NCBI GenBank assembly: GCA_965248155.1
Contig: CBDFIO010000001.1
Location: forward strand, 930,001-994,000
Reading direction: 5' to 3'
Length of the DNA: 64,000 nt
Source of the DNA: RFSX01 sp965248155
Lineage (GTDB): Bacteria > Bacteroidota > Bacteroidia > Chitinophagales > Saprospiraceae
Of the stretch, positions 10,807 through 18,688 are shown piece after piece; positions within the stretch are counted from its first letter, which is position 1; every line of letters begins with the position of its first letter. The translations under genes were made by a program, and so were the position numbers. Below the pieces are notes generated by a model. It did not search any database, had not been told where the DNA came from, and was given only the letters and a program-made list of their open reading frames with translations.

Positions 10807-11426
10807 TCTAGAATTTTCTTTTGAAATTTCTCAATTGAAATAATTATTTTCTGCCCTGGATTCGATTCGAATCCACTGTTTATATCAATACCTTCAAGAA
10901 ATGGATGATCAATCTCTTTAATCAATTTATCATCATTAAGCTGGATTCCTCCACTCAGAAAGAAAGGAACAGATTCACTATAATTATCAAGATGGCTCCA
11001 GTCAAACTTTTCTCCACTGCCACCATAGTTCTGAGATTTTGTATCAAAAAGAAAATAATCTACATAGTCAGCGAATGGTTTAACTGTAGACCAATTAAAG
11101 TTGCTATCAATCTGAAAAGCTTTAATGATAGCTATACCCATTGATGAAACACTTTTTGCATAGGAAGGTGTTTCCGATCCATGAAGCTGTACATAGTTCA
11201 ATCTCAATGTTTTTTGTATACGGATTAACTCTTTCAGATCATGATTTACAAAGACTCCAACAGTTTTAGTATCCTCTGATTCAAATGCTTTCATAAAGGC
11301 CAACTCTGAAAGGGAAACATATCTTCTTGAAGCCCTATAAAAAATAAAACCAATGAAGTCCGGTCTGATTTCAAGCAGTTCCTGTACATTATCCTCGTAT
11401 TTCATACCGCAAACTTTCAGCTTCAT
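10800..11426 (-). CDS. trpF: Phosphoribosylanthranilate isomerase
   Basis: 208 aa TIM barrel. KVCGMK near the N terminus holds the catalytic Cys, and DTKSQNYGGSGEKFDW holds the catalytic Asp region and phosphate-binding Gly residues. FLSGGI and GIDINSGFE complete the phosphate site. It carries out the Amadori rearrangement of phosphoribosylanthranilate to CdRP. It overlaps both trpC (4 bp) and trpB (7 bp). It is a stand-alone enzyme, not fused to TrpC as in enterobacteria. Confidence 0.96.
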   Translation of the reverse strand: MKLKVCGMKYEDNVQELLEIRPDFIGFIFYRASRRYVSLSELAFMKAFESEDTKTVGVFVNHDLKELIRIQKTLRLNYVQLHGSETPSYAKSVSSMGIAIIKAFQIDSNFNWSTVKPFADYVDYFLFDTKSQNYGGSGEKFDWSHLDNYSESVPFFLSGGIQLNDDKLIKEIDHPFLEGIDINSGFESNPGQKIIISIEKFQKKILEC

Positions 11427-12217
11427 CTCAACTGCTCTTTTGTTCTATCTAATAAATTTTTGCATGCTCTAGCCGGATCTTCATTAGTCATAAAATAAGT
11501 ACCGATAAGGAAGGCGTCAAAACCATTATTCATTAGGTTAATTATTGAAGCTGCAGAATCAATTCCACTTTCACTTATTTTTAGAAATGAATCCGGGATA
11601 CTATCAACAAGAGATAAACTTGTCTCAATAGAAGTAGAAAGATCATCTAGATTTCTATTGTTTACACCTACCATATCTACATCAATATTGATATACATAT
11701 TTAATTCTGCCAACGTATGTATTTCAAGTAGCACTTCAAGATTTAATGACTTAGCAAGTCTTGCAAGCGATCTACATTTCTCTACAGTCAGACAACTAGC
11801 GATAAGCAGAATGCAATCTGCACCTATACTTTTAGATTCCACAATCTGATATTCATCAAGGATAAAATCCTTTCTTAATATTGGTACTTCACTCGAATGT
11901 CTGATAGCTGAAATATCTTCAGGGGATCCGTGAAAATATTTTTCGTTTGTAAGTACGGAAAGACCACTCGCTCCAGATTTTATATATCCATCGGCAAGAG
12001 TATCCAGCTGAACATCTGATTTTATTATTCCATTACTTGGAGAGCATCTTTTAATTTCAGCTATAATTCCAACCTCAGAATTTATTAAGTGTCTTTTTAA
12101 GGAATTCGTATTCCTGGAAAAGAGCTTACTTTTCTCCAATATATTTATTGGTTTTTCCTTCTTAAGTCTTTCTAGCTCCAGATTTGTGTCCGCAGTTATT
12201 TCAGCCAAGATATTCAT
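11423..12217 (-). CDS. trpC: Indole-3-glycerol phosphate synthase
   Basis: 264 aa TIM barrel of normal size. Key blocks are GIIAEIKRCSPSNG (catalytic Lys), ILRKDFILDEYQI (catalytic Lys), EVLLEIH, VGVNNRNL and KISESGI. It converts CdRP to indole-3-glycerol phosphate with loss of CO2. The start overlaps the trpD stop (ATGA) and its stop overlaps the trpF start, so the ribosome can move between them without release. Confidence 0.97.
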   Translation of the reverse strand: MNILAEITADTNLELERLKKEKPINILEKSKLFSRNTNSLKRHLINSEVGIIAEIKRCSPSNGIIKSDVQLDTLADGYIKSGASGLSVLTNEKYFHGSPEDISAIRHSSEVPILRKDFILDEYQIVESKSIGADCILLIASCLTVEKCRSLARLAKSLNLEVLLEIHTLAELNMYINIDVDMVGVNNRNLDDLSTSIETSLSLVDSIPDSFLKISESGIDSAASIINLMNNGFDAFLIGTYFMTNEDPARACKNLLDRTKEQLR

Positions 12218-13200
12218 TGTAGAATTGATTTTAATGCCGTTATTGCTTTTCCGGAACGCAATGAATCTTCAGCAAGTTCATAAGCATCCTTTATGCTTAA
12301 ATTATTCTTACTACAGTGTATCGCCAATGCTGCATTTGCACATACAACAGCCTGTTGTTCTTTTGTTCCTCTGCCCTCTAAAATGTCAATAAAAATTTTA
12401 CTTGAAGTCTCAATCGTGTTGCCACCATAGAGTGATTCCTGGCTTAATTTCAAAGTTGTAAATTCTTTGGGATCCATTAACCTTTCTTCTATAGGACTAA
12501 TAAGTTTTGTCATGGATGTCAAACTAATCTCATCATAGCCATCAAGGGAATGTACTATTCTATAAGAGCACTCTTCTTGTTCATAGATATATTTATAGTA
12601 GCGCTGCAATTCCAGGGAAAAAACACCTACAAGCTGCTTCTGAGGCATTGATGGATTTACCATTGGCCCTAGCATATTAAAGAAAGTAGATACCCCTAGA
12701 TTTCTTCTAATTGGTGCAACTTCTTTCATAGCCGGATGAAATAATGGAGCATGTAGAAAACAAATATTTGATTTTTCAAGCTGCTTTTTTAGAATATCAT
12801 GATCGCTGGTAAATTTATATCCTAAATACTCCATAACATTCGAAGATCCACATCTTGAACTTACACCATAGTTTCCGTGCTTTGCAACATTTACTCCTAC
12901 TCCTGCAACAACAAATGATGCCAATGTGCTAATATTAAAAGTATTCTTCCCATCTCCACCTGTTCCACACATATCGATGGGATCAAATTCTGATAGATCA
13001 ATAGGGATACACCTTTCTCTCAGACAATCTCGAAATCCAACTAGCTCTTCTACTGTTATATGTCGCATTTTAAATACTGTCATAAAGGCGCTTACCTGGC
13101 TGGGATTATACATTCCATCTGAGATGTTACCAAGCACATTTTTAGCCTCCAATCTTGAAAGGCTATGATGATTAAATAATCTGTTTAATATTTCCTTCAT
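12214..13200 (-). CDS. trpD: Anthranilate phosphoribosyltransferase
   Basis: 328 aa, typical TrpD length. The PRPP-binding motif DMCGTGGDGKNTFNIST and the KHGNYGVSSRCGSSNVMEYLG block are intact. It joins anthranilate to PRPP. It is a separate protein from TrpG, unlike the fused TrpGD of E. coli. It overlaps trpG and trpC by 4 bp each. Confidence 0.97.
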   Translation of the reverse strand: MKEILNRLFNHHSLSRLEAKNVLGNISDGMYNPSQVSAFMTVFKMRHITVEELVGFRDCLRERCIPIDLSEFDPIDMCGTGGDGKNTFNISTLASFVVAGVGVNVAKHGNYGVSSRCGSSNVMEYLGYKFTSDHDILKKQLEKSNICFLHAPLFHPAMKEVAPIRRNLGVSTFFNMLGPMVNPSMPQKQLVGVFSLELQRYYKYIYEQEECSYRIVHSLDGYDEISLTSMTKLISPIEERLMDPKEFTTLKLSQESLYGGNTIETSSKIFIDILEGRGTKEQQAVVCANAALAIHCSKNNLSIKDAYELAEDSLRSGKAITALKSILQ

Positions 13201-13778
13201 ACCGGAATCGATTTACAAATGCCAATAAAATTGTTGATTAGTTGAGGCCCTGACGGCGTCATTATACTCTCCGGGTGAAATTGAAATCCATATAACAACT
13301 TGTCCGGGTTTTCAAATGCCATAATGCTATTATCGGCATCCACAGCAGTCACTTTAAAATTTAAGTTTTCCTGATTTTCAATTTCCCAAGAATGATATCT
13401 TCCGGCAGGAAATGATTTCAGAACACCTTGAAACATTTGTGATCCATGTTCTGTAATATGGATTGAAGTCTGTACCCCATGGAGTACTTTATTCCTGTTC
13501 AATAATTTAGCTCCCAGGTGTTCTGCAATCGCTTGATGGCCTAAGCAGATTCCTAAAATCGGAATTTTACTTTCACAAGTTTTTATTATTTCAAAAACGC
13601 GCCCTGCTTCATTTGGTATGCCGGGACCCGGAGACAAAATAATTCCATCATAGGTCAAACATTGAACAGCTTCAATCTTATCGTTTCGAAATACATCAAA
13701 TTCAACATTGAGTGCATTGAGAATATAAGCTAAGTTGTAAGTGAAACTATCGTAATTATCTATAAGTAAAATTCTCAT
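13197..13778 (-). CDS. trpG: Anthranilate synthase glutamine amidotransferase subunit
   Basis: 193 aa class I glutamine amidotransferase. The nucleophile is in GICLGHQAIAEHLG, and the catalytic His/Glu are in FQFHPESIMTP. The N-terminal LIDNYDSFTYNL is a family hallmark. It supplies ammonia from glutamine to TrpE. Overlaps trpE and trpD by 4 bp. It could also serve aminodeoxychorismate synthase in folate synthesis, as TrpG-type subunits do in some bacteria; that cannot be judged from this window. Confidence 0.96.
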   Translation of the reverse strand: MRILLIDNYDSFTYNLAYILNALNVEFDVFRNDKIEAVQCLTYDGIILSPGPGIPNEAGRVFEIIKTCESKIPILGICLGHQAIAEHLGAKLLNRNKVLHGVQTSIHITEHGSQMFQGVLKSFPAGRYHSWEIENQENLNFKVTAVDADNSIMAFENPDKLLYGFQFHPESIMTPSGPQLINNFIGICKSIPV

Positions 13779-15190
13779 ATATCTTCTGCCATTTTGATTG
13801 CTTTTCTTAATGCTGCAACTTTGTTATTAACTTCTTTTAATTCATTTCTTGCAATGCTGTTAACCACTATACCGGCACCTGCCTGATAGATCAGTGTATT
13901 ATTTTTACTCAGTATAGATCTGATAATTATAGCATGATTGACAGAATTATCAAATCCAAAAAAACCTATCGCCCCGCCATAGAAATTCCTTGCTACCTTT
14001 TCATTGGCATTTATGATCTGAAGTGCTTTGTATTTAGGAGCACCTGATAAAGTTCCTGCAGGAAACGTGTCTGAGAAAATATCTAATCCTGAAACTGATT
14101 CATCTAAGCTTGCACTAACTTTACTTACCATATGATTAACATGAGAGAAGTACTGAATTTCACCATAGCTATCGACAAAGATTTTATTTGAGTTTCTACT
14201 TAAGTCATTCCTCGCTAAATCCACAAGCATAACATGCTCTGCTTTTTCTTTTGGATCATTTTTAAGTTTCTCCGCCCTTGCTTGATCATCATTTGCATTG
14301 AGACCTCTTTTTATTGTTCCGGCAATTGGATTAATGTGTGCATGACTATCCATAACCTGAATTTGTGATTCAGGTGAAGAACCGAATATTTTGAAATCTC
14401 CATAATCAAAATAGAAGAGATATGGCGAAGGATTTATACTTCTAAGACATCGGTAAACTTTAAAATCATCGCCTTTGAACTTCTGACTAAATTCTCTGGA
14501 AAGTACAACTTGAAAGACATCACCTCGCTGGCAATGATCAATTCCTTTTCGTACATACTCTAAATATTCCTGATCAGATATCACTGAGCCTTCCTCAGCT
14601 ATACGCTGAAAGTCAAATCCGGGGGAGTTAATGTTTTTCAGTAACTCCAATATTTTCTCTAATGAAAATTTGGATTCCGGAGACCCTTCGAGATGATTTT
14701 TAGTCAGAATTAGTTCATTCTTATAATGATCGAAAACAAGAACAAAGCGGAACAATTGATATTTCAGATCAGGGTTGTTTTTTGAAGGGCTATTCTTCTT
14801 GTCAATATCTATTTCTTCCATATACCTGACTGATTCAAATGAACTGAATCCGAATAAGCCTGCTGTGTTTCTTGCAATGTCATTATTCCCCGTCCTGAAT
14901 AAGGAATGAAAATCCATAAACGCGTGAAAAACTTCATTGGGATCATCAACTTGTGCGTTGAATGTTTCTGATCCACTGAATTCTATTTTATAAGTGTCTC
15001 TTTTAGCTTCAAAGCCAGCCAAAGGATCCAGGCATATAAAACTTTTACTATTAGATTTACTGTGATAATCTGCACTTTCCAACAACAAACTATTTGGAAA
15101 AATATCTCTGAGCTTCTGATAGATACTAACAGGAGTCCAAATATCAGAGATAGATTTAATGTAACTGGTATGTATAATTTTCTTTTTCAT
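13775..15190 (-). CDS. trpE: Anthranilate synthase component I
   Basis: About 471 aa. The chorismate-binding domain has PIAGTIKRG, DEAR-like DQARAEKLKNDPKEKAEH, MLVDLARNDL and FPAGTLSGAPK, all conserved. The N-terminal Anth_synt_I domain shows LLES, the feedback-inhibition element that binds tryptophan in relatives, so allosteric control is likely. With TrpG it makes anthranilate from chorismate. I chose the ATG at 15190. A TTG at 15196 is in frame, but it lies at the end of the U-tract of the attenuator terminator. Expression is probably controlled by the tandem leader/terminator region directly upstream. Confidence 0.97.
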   Translation of the reverse strand: MKKKIIHTSYIKSISDIWTPVSIYQKLRDIFPNSLLLESADYHSKSNSKSFICLDPLAGFEAKRDTYKIEFSGSETFNAQVDDPNEVFHAFMDFHSLFRTGNNDIARNTAGLFGFSSFESVRYMEEIDIDKKNSPSKNNPDLKYQLFRFVLVFDHYKNELILTKNHLEGSPESKFSLEKILELLKNINSPGFDFQRIAEEGSVISDQEYLEYVRKGIDHCQRGDVFQVVLSREFSQKFKGDDFKVYRCLRSINPSPYLFYFDYGDFKIFGSSPESQIQVMDSHAHINPIAGTIKRGLNANDDQARAEKLKNDPKEKAEHVMLVDLARNDLSRNSNKIFVDSYGEIQYFSHVNHMVSKVSASLDESVSGLDIFSDTFPAGTLSGAPKYKALQIINANEKVARNFYGGAIGFFGFDNSVNHAIIIRSILSKNNTLIYQAGAGIVVNSIARNELKEVNNKVAALRKAIKMAEDI

Positions 15191-15194
15191 AAGC

Positions 15195-15222
15195 AAAAAA
15201 AAAGCCTGCAGAAGCAGGCTTT
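15195..15222 (-). terminator. Trp attenuator terminator 2 (next to trpE)
   Basis: On the minus strand a perfect 9-bp stem (AAAGCCTGC with GCAGGCTTT, arms at 15214-15222 and 15201-15209) closes a 4-nt loop. It is followed by an uninterrupted run of nine T, of which three also belong to the stem. It is thus a canonical intrinsic terminator, yet it sits upstream of trpE and ends 4 nt before the start codon. It follows leader peptide 2. Confidence 0.9.
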
Positions 15223-15251
15223 CAATAATAACTATCTAATAGATGAATCGA

Positions 15252-15261
15252 TGCTTCTTTA
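15252..15261 (-). promoter_or_regulatory. Antiterminator segment 2
   Basis: Directly after the stop codon of leader 2 the RNA reads AAAGAAGCA. AGAAGCA (15258 down to 15252) is perfectly complementary to TGCTTCT formed by the stem/loop of terminator 2 (15216 to 15210). Pairing the two would break the terminator. This is the arrangement expected for ribosome-stalling attenuation; the structure itself is my prediction. Confidence 0.6.
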
Positions 15262-15345
15262 TGTTCTTACATAGTTTATGCACCACCACCATATGGTGAT
15301 TTCATCTAAATTTTTAAAATAATAGTTACAAATTTTCTTAATCAT
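15259..15345 (-). CDS. trpL: Trp leader peptide 2 (28 aa)
   Basis: ATG at 15345, TAA at 15259-15261. The 28-residue peptide starts MIKKICNYYFKN and contains Trp-Trp-Trp-Cys at 15280-15291, five codons or so before its C-terminal VRT. Three consecutive Trp codons in a short ORF immediately ahead of an intrinsic terminator and trpE is the signature of a transcription-attenuation leader. A ribosome stalled on these codons would leave the antiterminator segment free. The start follows directly on the U-tract of terminator 1. It would only be transcribed if terminator 1 is passed, unless it has its own promoter. Confidence 0.82.
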   Translation of the reverse strand: MIKKICNYYFKNLDEITIWWWCINYVRT

Positions 15346-15350
15346 AATGC

Positions 15351-15380
15351 AAAAAAAAAGACCTGCGAGAAGCAAGTCTT
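15351..15380 (-). terminator. Trp attenuator terminator 1 (distal)
   Basis: Minus-strand stem AAGACTTGC / GCAGGTCTT (arms 15372-15380 and 15358-15366; one T-G wobble) with a 5-nt loop, followed by nine T (15351-15359). It lies between leader peptide 1 and leader peptide 2. It closely resembles terminator 2 in stem length, loop sequence (TTCT core) and tail. Confidence 0.87.
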
Positions 15381-15404
15381 TTATATTTTTAAAATACTTA
15401 ATAA

Positions 15405-15414
15405 GGTCTTCTCA
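15405..15414 (-). promoter_or_regulatory. Antiterminator segment 1
   Basis: Overlapping the leader 1 stop codon the RNA reads TGAGAAGACCT. GAGAAG pairs with CTTCTC in the loop/stem of terminator 1, and AAGACCT can alternatively pair with AGGTCTT, its 3' arm. Either pairing competes with terminator formation. Predicted by inspection only. Confidence 0.5.
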
Positions 15415-15468
15415 GAATTCGTATTCAGACAAGCACCACCACCAAGTATATGTATTTCTAATTTTCAT
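15412..15468 (-). CDS. trpL: Trp leader peptide 1 (18 aa)
   Basis: ATG at 15468, TGA at 15412-15414, giving MKIRNTYTWWWCLSEYEF. Three Trp codons in a row (15436-15444) followed by Cys, as in leader 2. The distance from the last Trp codon to the 5' arm of its terminator is about 55 nt, close to the roughly 60 nt in leader 2. No operon gene lies between the two leaders, so both act on trpE. The transcript must start in the about 58 bp between this ATG and the end of the upstream gene, or come from that gene. Confidence 0.87.
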   Translation of the reverse strand: MKIRNTYTWWWCLSEYEF

Positions 15469-15526
15469 TTCTAGAACAATGATAGGATTATTATTTCAAA
15501 TAGTAAATAAGAAATCATGGAAATTA

Positions 15527-16495
15527 TCAGATAATTATCTCTTTAATCTTTCCTGCAACCTCTAATCCTGCATTTCTTCCCGAGTCAGAAATCATTGTAT
15601 TGCTCTTCTTTTCCAATAGCTGAACATTTAAGACTGAAGTCATACTCTCTTCAATTCTACCATCCATAAAACCTGAAATTGGAGACGCTAATTCAGTAGA
15701 TTTATCTCTAATTGCGATAATCATTAATCTATACCATTTATTCTCAAGAATCAATTCTACTTTTTCACTATCTATAAAAGATTTCTTCAACCTACTGCCG
15801 TTGTAGCTGGTAAATTGTATCAGCTTATCCTTCAATAATACTCCCGCAATGAACCCAACAAATGCTCCGGTGAGCCAGGGAATTTTAGCTACAGAAGCCT
15901 TCAGAGAAACGATTTTGTCTCCAAAGTGATTAGATTGCATCCACACATATGCACTGGGAAATGATTGCCCCCAGTCTTTTTCAGTATAGCCTCTCCCTCC
16001 ATCAAAATTTATGGACTTTTCTTTGTATAAAAGATGGCCTTTGATAGTGTGATTCATACTTACGATCCCATGGTAACATTCCATGAATGGAACAAATGAA
16101 TAGGGGCCCATGATACCTGGAGATATTGTTGAAGATGGCCAGGGACTTATATTACTAAATTCAAGTTTCCCATTTATTTGGGGAAGATCTAATGTGATTG
16201 TATCTATAGCGAACTGATTCTTAGCAATTTTAACCTTAAAATTGCGCTCATCAGCTTTGAATTCACTTGTTTCATATTTAATGTATTCAGCTGTACATTC
16301 TTTACCATCCAGAATCTGAATAAATGCATGTTTATTGCCATCTTCATCCATTGCAATTCCAGGTATAATTGCAAATGCATTTAACTCATCCTTTGAAATG
16401 ATCTTATAATACCATCCTTCAAAGTATCTTCTTTTTTTACCCCATCCGTGATATTGATTTGGATTAAAGAGGGCTGATATTTTATTGAGGAGCAT
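15527..16495 (-). CDS. Tocopherol-cyclase-family (VTE1-like) protein
   Basis: 322 aa. The blocks YFEGWYYKI near the N terminus, ISPWP and GIMGPYSFVPFMEC in the middle, and GGRGYTEKDWGQSFP with WMQSNHF are the hallmarks of the tocopherol cyclase-like Pfam family. In plants and cyanobacteria members close the chromanol ring of vitamin E. In heterotrophic bacteria the substrate is unknown, and no tocopherol pathway gene is visible here, so function is not assigned. No signal peptide. It lies upstream of the trp leader on the same strand. Confidence 0.8.
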   Translation of the reverse strand: MLLNKISALFNPNQYHGWGKKRRYFEGWYYKIISKDELNAFAIIPGIAMDEDGNKHAFIQILDGKECTAEYIKYETSEFKADERNFKVKIAKNQFAIDTITLDLPQINGKLEFSNISPWPSSTISPGIMGPYSFVPFMECYHGIVSMNHTIKGHLLYKEKSINFDGGRGYTEKDWGQSFPSAYVWMQSNHFGDKIVSLKASVAKIPWLTGAFVGFIAGVLLKDKLIQFTSYNGSRLKKSFIDSEKVELILENKWYRLMIIAIRDKSTELASPISGFMDGRIEESMTSVLNVQLLEKKSNTMISDSGRNAGLEVAGKIKEIII

Positions 16496-16610
16496 TTGAT
16501 AAAGATATACGAAGATCCTAACAACTCAGATAAGCTATGAATTGTATTAAAAAACGAGGACAGAAATTATAAATCAAATAGATATACTTACCTAAGAAAA
16601 ACCAATCAGA

Positions 16611-17234
16611 TTAGTCCAATTTATATATCTGTATTATATCTTCCAGAATCTTAGGGAAATCAATTTTTAGATCAATTAATCCACCTGTACCAATATCAAA
16701 AACCCATCCGTGAACTTGTATTTTTCTTGTTTTATAAGCGTTTTGTACTTCTGGTGTTTTAATAACATTTATACATTGCTCTTGTACATTCAATTCAACG
16801 AGTCGTTTGTACCTATCTTCACCATCTATCAGGTCTAATTCCTGTTGATGCAAACGATAAACATCTCTTATGTCTCTTAACCAAGGATTTAAAATTCCAA
16901 GATCAGATGATTCCATCGCAGCTTTTACACCTCCACAGTAATAATGACCACAAACAACGACATGTTCGACTTTCAAATGCTCGACGGCATAGTTAATTAC
17001 AGACATCACATTCAGATCTGCATTTGGTACCATGTTGGCAATATTGCGATGAACGAAAATATCGCCCGGGGATGCCCCCATTATTTCTTCTGCTGAAACC
17101 CGGCTATCCGAGCACCCAATATATAATACTTTAGGGCTTTGACCTTTTGCCAGATTCGCAAAGTATTCACTATCAAGAGATAGTTTTTTCTCAATCCAAG
17201 CTTGATTATTGGTAAAAATCTGTTCTAAATTCAT
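16611..17234 (-). CDS. can: Beta-class carbonic anhydrase
   Basis: 207 aa. The zinc ligands are visible as CSDSRV (Cys, with the Asp-Arg dyad) and HYYCGG (His and Cys); GDIFVHRNIAN lies between. It interconverts CO2 and bicarbonate in the cytosol. Its ATG follows directly on the bestrophin stop (TAAATG), so the two are almost certainly translated from one message. Size and motifs fit the plant-like (clade with E. coli Can) type. Confidence 0.95.
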   Translation of the reverse strand: MNLEQIFTNNQAWIEKKLSLDSEYFANLAKGQSPKVLYIGCSDSRVSAEEIMGASPGDIFVHRNIANMVPNADLNVMSVINYAVEHLKVEHVVVCGHYYCGGVKAAMESSDLGILNPWLRDIRDVYRLHQQELDLIDGEDRYKRLVELNVQEQCINVIKTPEVQNAYKTRKIQVHGWVFDIGTGGLIDLKIDFPKILEDIIQIYKLD

Positions 17235-18257
17235 TTAAAATAAAATTTGCATATCCCCTTGGGGCATAATATTATGAGGTAAATCTGTTTCTTCAATCAT
17301 TTGGCGTATATCTATTTCAATACTTGTAGCTATAGAAGTTATTGGCACGTCATTGTATAGACCTTCATATGGATTTTCACTATACTCACCGATCACTTCC
17401 ATCATCCAAAATACCCAGGAACATATTACTGAAAATGGAACCGACAACCAGATCATAAATCCTTTGACATGTTCAGAGAAAACATCTAACATTCCGAATG
17501 GTAACAAAGCAATAAATAGAACCACAAAGAAATAATTGACGGTAGCATATTGACGAGGAAAAGGGAAGTTCTTTATTCTTTCACTTTTACCTTGTAAAGA
17601 ATACATTTCTGTGACTAAGTTTTGTATTTCTAAATGACGGAAATGTTCAATTATCCCTGACTGCCTCAATTTCATTAAATCACGGGATTGCTGGCTCAAA
17701 ATATGAGAAGCAATATTCCCTTTTGCCAATACATAGTTAAAATCACTATCGGAGAGGTAATCTTGAAGCTTCATGAATTTATCTTCATGAAATTCTACTC
17801 CTAAGGCTTTTCTCAATTGATTTTCCTTTTCTGAGTTATGCTCCCAGGCTTTCAATTTTCTTAATTGAATAGCCAGTGAGTGCACCCAGGCAATATGTCT
17901 GTGTATGACTCTTTTTCTTATATCTGTAAGCTGCTCAGAACTACTTGGAACTTCAGCTTCATCGTTATTAATAAACTCCCTCGACATAACAGTAAATGAT
18001 CTTGAGACATTTACAATACCACCCCATATTTTTCTGGCTTCCCATAATCTTTCATATGAAGAATTATTCTTAAAGCCTAAATAAAACGCTACAGCTATAC
18101 CTATTAATGAAACAGGTTGCCATGGCATATGAATCCAATTAAAGTCACAAACAGTATATAAGACAACCGGAACCAATGACCAGATCGAAAAGAGCAGAAT
18201 CGCCTTTCTTGTCCATTTGACAGTTTCAAAAAAAGAATATCGTTTACCTGCTTGCAT
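17235..18257 (-). CDS. Bestrophin-family anion channel
   Basis: 340 aa RFP-TM/bestrophin protein. FFETVKWTRKAILLFSIWS starts the first membrane helix. The block PVSLIGIAVAFYLGFKNNSSYERLWEARKIWGG is diagnostic of bacterial bestrophins, as is the C-terminal ENPYEGLYNDVPITSI. Bacterial members form pentameric ion channels; some algal and animal members pass bicarbonate or chloride. The immediately following carbonic anhydrase gene suggests bicarbonate as a physiological ion here, which is inference. Confidence 0.9.
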   Translation of the reverse strand: MQAGKRYSFFETVKWTRKAILLFSIWSLVPVVLYTVCDFNWIHMPWQPVSLIGIAVAFYLGFKNNSSYERLWEARKIWGGIVNVSRSFTVMSREFINNDEAEVPSSSEQLTDIRKRVIHRHIAWVHSLAIQLRKLKAWEHNSEKENQLRKALGVEFHEDKFMKLQDYLSDSDFNYVLAKGNIASHILSQQSRDLMKLRQSGIIEHFRHLEIQNLVTEMYSLQGKSERIKNFPFPRQYATVNYFFVVLFIALLPFGMLDVFSEHVKGFMIWLSVPFSVICSWVFWMMEVIGEYSENPYEGLYNDVPITSIATSIEIDIRQMIEETDLPHNIMPQGDMQILF

Positions 18258-18336
18258 GGGTCGAAACTAATTAAAAAATCAAACTTTTTTCAAACAATAA
18301 ATATTAAAAAAAATAAATATGCTTATGCACATATGC

Positions 18337-18344
18337 TATATTTG
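18337..18344 (+). promoter_or_regulatory. Candidate -7 box of feoAB
   Basis: TATATTTG matches the Bacteroidota -7 consensus TAnnTTTG exactly and lies about 110 bp upstream of feoA. I see no clear -33 TTG at the usual spacing. The leader that would follow contains a small GCGAA/TTCGC hairpin near 18386-18399. No convincing metal-regulator operator was recognised. Confidence 0.35.
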
Positions 18345-18454
18345 CAGTCGGTGGTTCCTGCCTTATCGTTTTCTTGAAAATGATGCGAATTATTTCGCTT
18401 TATGATTTAGATTAAATTTAAATAAGTAGTTTATTTGCAATTCGAATTGATATT

Positions 18455-18688
18455 TTGGCTGTAGAAAAATTGAAGGAAGGAGACAAGGCGAGGATACTAT
18501 CTGTAGGGGGTACAGATGTATTCAAAAATTATTTGGTATCAATTGGTCTCACTAAAGGCGCTATTTTCAAACTGAATTATAGTCCTTCTTTCTCAAGACT
18601 TGTCAACTTAAGTATTGGTGGAAAAATGATTGGTCTTCGAAAACGCGATTTCCAGCTTATTAGTTTTGAAAAAATTCCTCTAGGATGA
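18455..18688 (+). CDS. feoA: FeoA-domain protein
   Basis: 77 aa SH3-like FeoA domain with the typical LKEGDKARI beginning, LVSIGLTKGAIF middle and GLRKRDFQLI end. FeoA is a small cytosolic partner that binds FeoB and is needed for ferrous iron uptake. There is no ATG in a suitable place. The frame opens with TTG at 18455, which I take as the start because it leaves the normal domain length. The stop overlaps the feoB ATG (ATGA). Confidence 0.88.
   Translation: MAVEKLKEGDKARILSVGGTDVFKNYLVSIGLTKGAIFKLNYSPSFSRLVNLSIGGKMIGLRKRDFQLISFEKIPLG

Noticed and set aside
15281..15300. Reading the GGTGGTGGT region as a short ORF starting MKSPYGGG
   Set aside because: Another frame in the same place contains Trp-Trp-Trp-Cys in a longer ORF with the same layout as leader 1, so the Trp frame is the meaningful one.
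15497..15505. TACTATTTG on the minus strand as a -7 box for the trp operon
   Set aside because: Has one base too many between TA and TTTG compared with TAnnTTTG and no -33 partner; suggestive by position only.
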